NCBI GenBank assembly: GCA_002841885.1
Contig: PHBE01000008.1
Location: forward strand, 84,685 to 148,684
DNA: 64,000 nt
Origin: Deltaproteobacteria bacterium HGW-Deltaproteobacteria-18
GTDB lineage: Bacteria; Desulfobacterota; Desulfovibrionia; Desulfovibrionales; Desulfomicrobiaceae
Reading direction: 5' to 3'
In this document: positions 62,829 through 64,000 of the stretch, piece by piece
Position numbering within the stretch: the stretch's first letter is position 1
How the letters are laid out: each line of letters begins with the position of its first letter
Translations under genes and position numbers: made by a program
Notes under the pieces: model-generated
The model's input: the letters and a program-made list of their open reading frames with translations, nothing else
What the model was told of the DNA's origin: nothing
Databases searched by the model: none

Positions 62829-63611
62829 ATGAACATGAATCATGAAATGATACTGGATATTCTCGCCGCCGTGCAGCGGGGCGAACTGGATGTGGCGCAG
62901 GCTGCGGGCCGCCTGCAGGACAAGGGCTATATCGATCTTGGGCATACCAAGTTCGACATGCACCGCGTCAAGCGCAACGGCTTTCCGGAAGTGGTCTACG
63001 CCGAGGGCAAGACGGCAGAGCAGGTCGGCGACATCTTTGAGCGCCTGGAGGGCGAGGCCAACGTCCTGGCCACGCGAGTGTCGCCGGAGATGGCCGCGTA
63101 CGTGCTGCGCCGCTGTCCGCATGTGCGGCACAACGCGCTCGGACGAACCTTGGCCAGCACATGTAAGGACATAATCCCCAAACCCGGGGTGGTGGCCATC
63201 GTCACCGCCGGGACATCCGACCTGCCCGTTGCCGAGGAGGCCAGAGTGACCTGCGAGATGTTTGGTACGCAGGCACGTGTATTTTCCGATGTCGGGGTGG
63301 CCGGCATCCACCGCCTGTTCGACAGGCTCGAAGACATCCGGCGGGCCGAAGTGGTGATTGTCGTGGCTGGCATGGAAGGCGCCCTGGCCAGCGTGGTCGG
63401 AGGGTTGGTCTCACGTCCCGTGGTAGCCGTGCCGACATCGATAGGGTACGGCGCCTCCCTGTCGGGGTTTTCAGCTCTGCTGTGCATGCTCAATTCCTGC
63501 GCCAGCGGGGTGACAGTGGTAAATATAGACAATGGGTATGGCGCAGCCTGTGCAGCCTGCAGGATCTGCAATCTTGTCAGCTTGCCTGTCGAGGGCGTTC
63601 AACGCCTCTGA
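62829..63611 (+). CDS. larB: Pincer cofactor carboxylase/hydrolase LarB
   Basis: A 260-residue protein that carboxylates nicotinic acid adenine dinucleotide at C5 and hydrolyses the anhydride, the first step to the pincer cofactor. The PurE-like C-terminal domain has VAIVTAGTSDLPVAEEA near 119, VAGMEGALASVVGGL near 180 and PTSIGYG near 202, all family motifs. A second ATG two codons later is possible. It completes larC-larE-larB; larA, the racemase that uses the cofactor, is not in the window, so it is elsewhere or another enzyme uses the cofactor. Confidence 0.93.
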   Translation: MNMNHEMILDILAAVQRGELDVAQAAGRLQDKGYIDLGHTKFDMHRVKRNGFPEVVYAEGKTAEQVGDIFERLEGEANVLATRVSPEMAAYVLRRCPHVRHNALGRTLASTCKDIIPKPGVVAIVTAGTSDLPVAEEARVTCEMFGTQARVFSDVGVAGIHRLFDRLEDIRRAEVVIVVAGMEGALASVVGGLVSRPVVAVPTSIGYGASLSGFSALLCMLNSCASGVTVVNIDNGYGAACAACRICNLVSLPVEGVQRL

Positions 63612-63876
63612 TCAGATCTTGAATCTTGATTTTTCCACGTTCGCCTCTGTCCTCCGAAAAGAAGCGTATGATGCGAATGACCCTGCAAAAGTAAAAGCCG
63701 CGGGTTAGATACGCTCTTGACGAAAATTAGGCCTCGCCTCGATTGCTTTTCATCCTTCGACTACGAATTCATTTTCGAAGTCTCGCTACAAGAAAAGTTG
63801 CACTAACGGCAAATGCTTCTTTTGTCATAGATATTCCCATTGCAGGATGCCGTATCAAACCTACGAGGACCTAATG

Positions 63877-63901
63877 AAAAAGCCACCCGTTGCCGGATGG
63901 C
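63877..63901 (-). terminator. Minus-strand terminator with GNRA loop
   Basis: Read on the minus strand, GCCATCCG and CGGGTGGC pair over 8 positions (one G-U) closing a GCAA tetraloop, followed by TTTTT. This is a good intrinsic terminator, but no minus-strand gene ends here inside the window; one may come from beyond 64000. Confidence 0.6.
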
Positions 63902-63990
63902 AGAAGTGGCCCCAGAAATTTGCACAAGCCTTTAGGTGGGAACTCTGCTAGTCCCGACCCCTTCAAACGCAAATGATTAGGGAGCAGAGA

Positions 63991-64000
63991 ATGACGAAGA
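63991..64000 (+). CDS. Possible start of a gene leaving the window
   Basis: An ATG at 63991 is preceded by GGGAGCAGAG, a good ribosome site. Only three codons (MTK) are visible, so nothing can be said about the product, and the call depends wholly on that site. Confidence 0.25.

Larger units (their letters stand above)
63612..64000. other. Region after larB
   Basis: No complete gene. There is no obvious terminator directly after larB. A minus-strand terminator-like hairpin lies at 63877-63901, and a possible gene start at 63991. The stretch 63700-63830 is AT-rich and featureless. Confidence 0.4.

Overview
The window reads as chromosome of a GC-rich Gram-negative bacterium, most likely a delta-proteobacterial sulfate reducer of the Desulfovibrio/Desulfomicrobium type. 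That is inference. It rests on a biotin operon carrying its own fatty-acid-synthase-like genes, tandem PilT-family ATPases, BamD and lipoprotein signals (outer membrane), several [4Fe-4S] oxidoreductase modules and a nickel-pincer cofactor (lar) set. I see no rRNA, tRNA, CRISPR array, insertion sequence or prophage. Most of the window is ordinary, tightly packed core genome; gaps are AT-rich and mostly end in clear hairpin terminators.

Left part (1-5.7 kb): edge of an unknown minus-strand gene, a GFA-family zinc protein, a ZIP metal transporter, an exported TPR protein, a small unknown protein, and an aspartate kinase resembling the ectoine-type subgroup. Two striking DNA structures lie here: a 14-bp-stem hairpin in a 690-bp AT-rich gap and a perfect, spacerless 50-bp palindrome.

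5.9-17 kb, plus strand: a yejABEF peptide/microcin-C-type ABC importer, a two-gene K+ uptake system, a hotdog thioesterase, an SF2 helicase and an HD-GYP protein. 17.3-27 kb, minus strand: a phosphotransferase, a small membrane protein, a uracil permease, a family 2 glycosyltransferase and a biotin operon. The operon order is bioB, dehydratase-like 1, ketoreductase, ACP, ketosynthase, dehydratase-like 2, bioF, bioD, with stop/start overlaps at almost every junction. The two hotdog proteins carry complementary halves of the FabZ catalytic His/Glu pair; this is the most interesting signal I found. bioA, bioC and bioH are absent here.

27-40 kb, mostly plus strand: mgtE, a CBS protein, pcm, an Mrp/ApbC ATPase, a lytic transglycosylase, pgsA, two PilT-family ATPases followed by a zinc-ribbon protein, an FtsB-like protein, a TPR protein and a lipoprotein, then fbp, tsaD, trxA and bamD.

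40-54 kb: a flavodoxin/ferredoxin protein, two chemoreceptors, a PQQ-type sugar dehydrogenase, a 2-Cys peroxiredoxin, a phosphoglycolate phosphatase, a DJ-1/PfpI protein, a DapB-like reductase and a 1143-residue hybrid histidine kinase that begins with a Cro/XRE helix-turn-helix. Divergent from the kinase is a 1084-residue ATPase-TPR-winged-helix-BTAD regulator; their shared 336-bp gap holds inverted and direct repeats.

Right part (57-64 kb): a small membrane protein preceded by a 17-bp hairpin, an N-terminally short AraC regulator, a divergent ferredoxin-tailed aldo/keto reductase, and larC-larE-larB for the nickel-pincer nucleotide cofactor, without larA in view.
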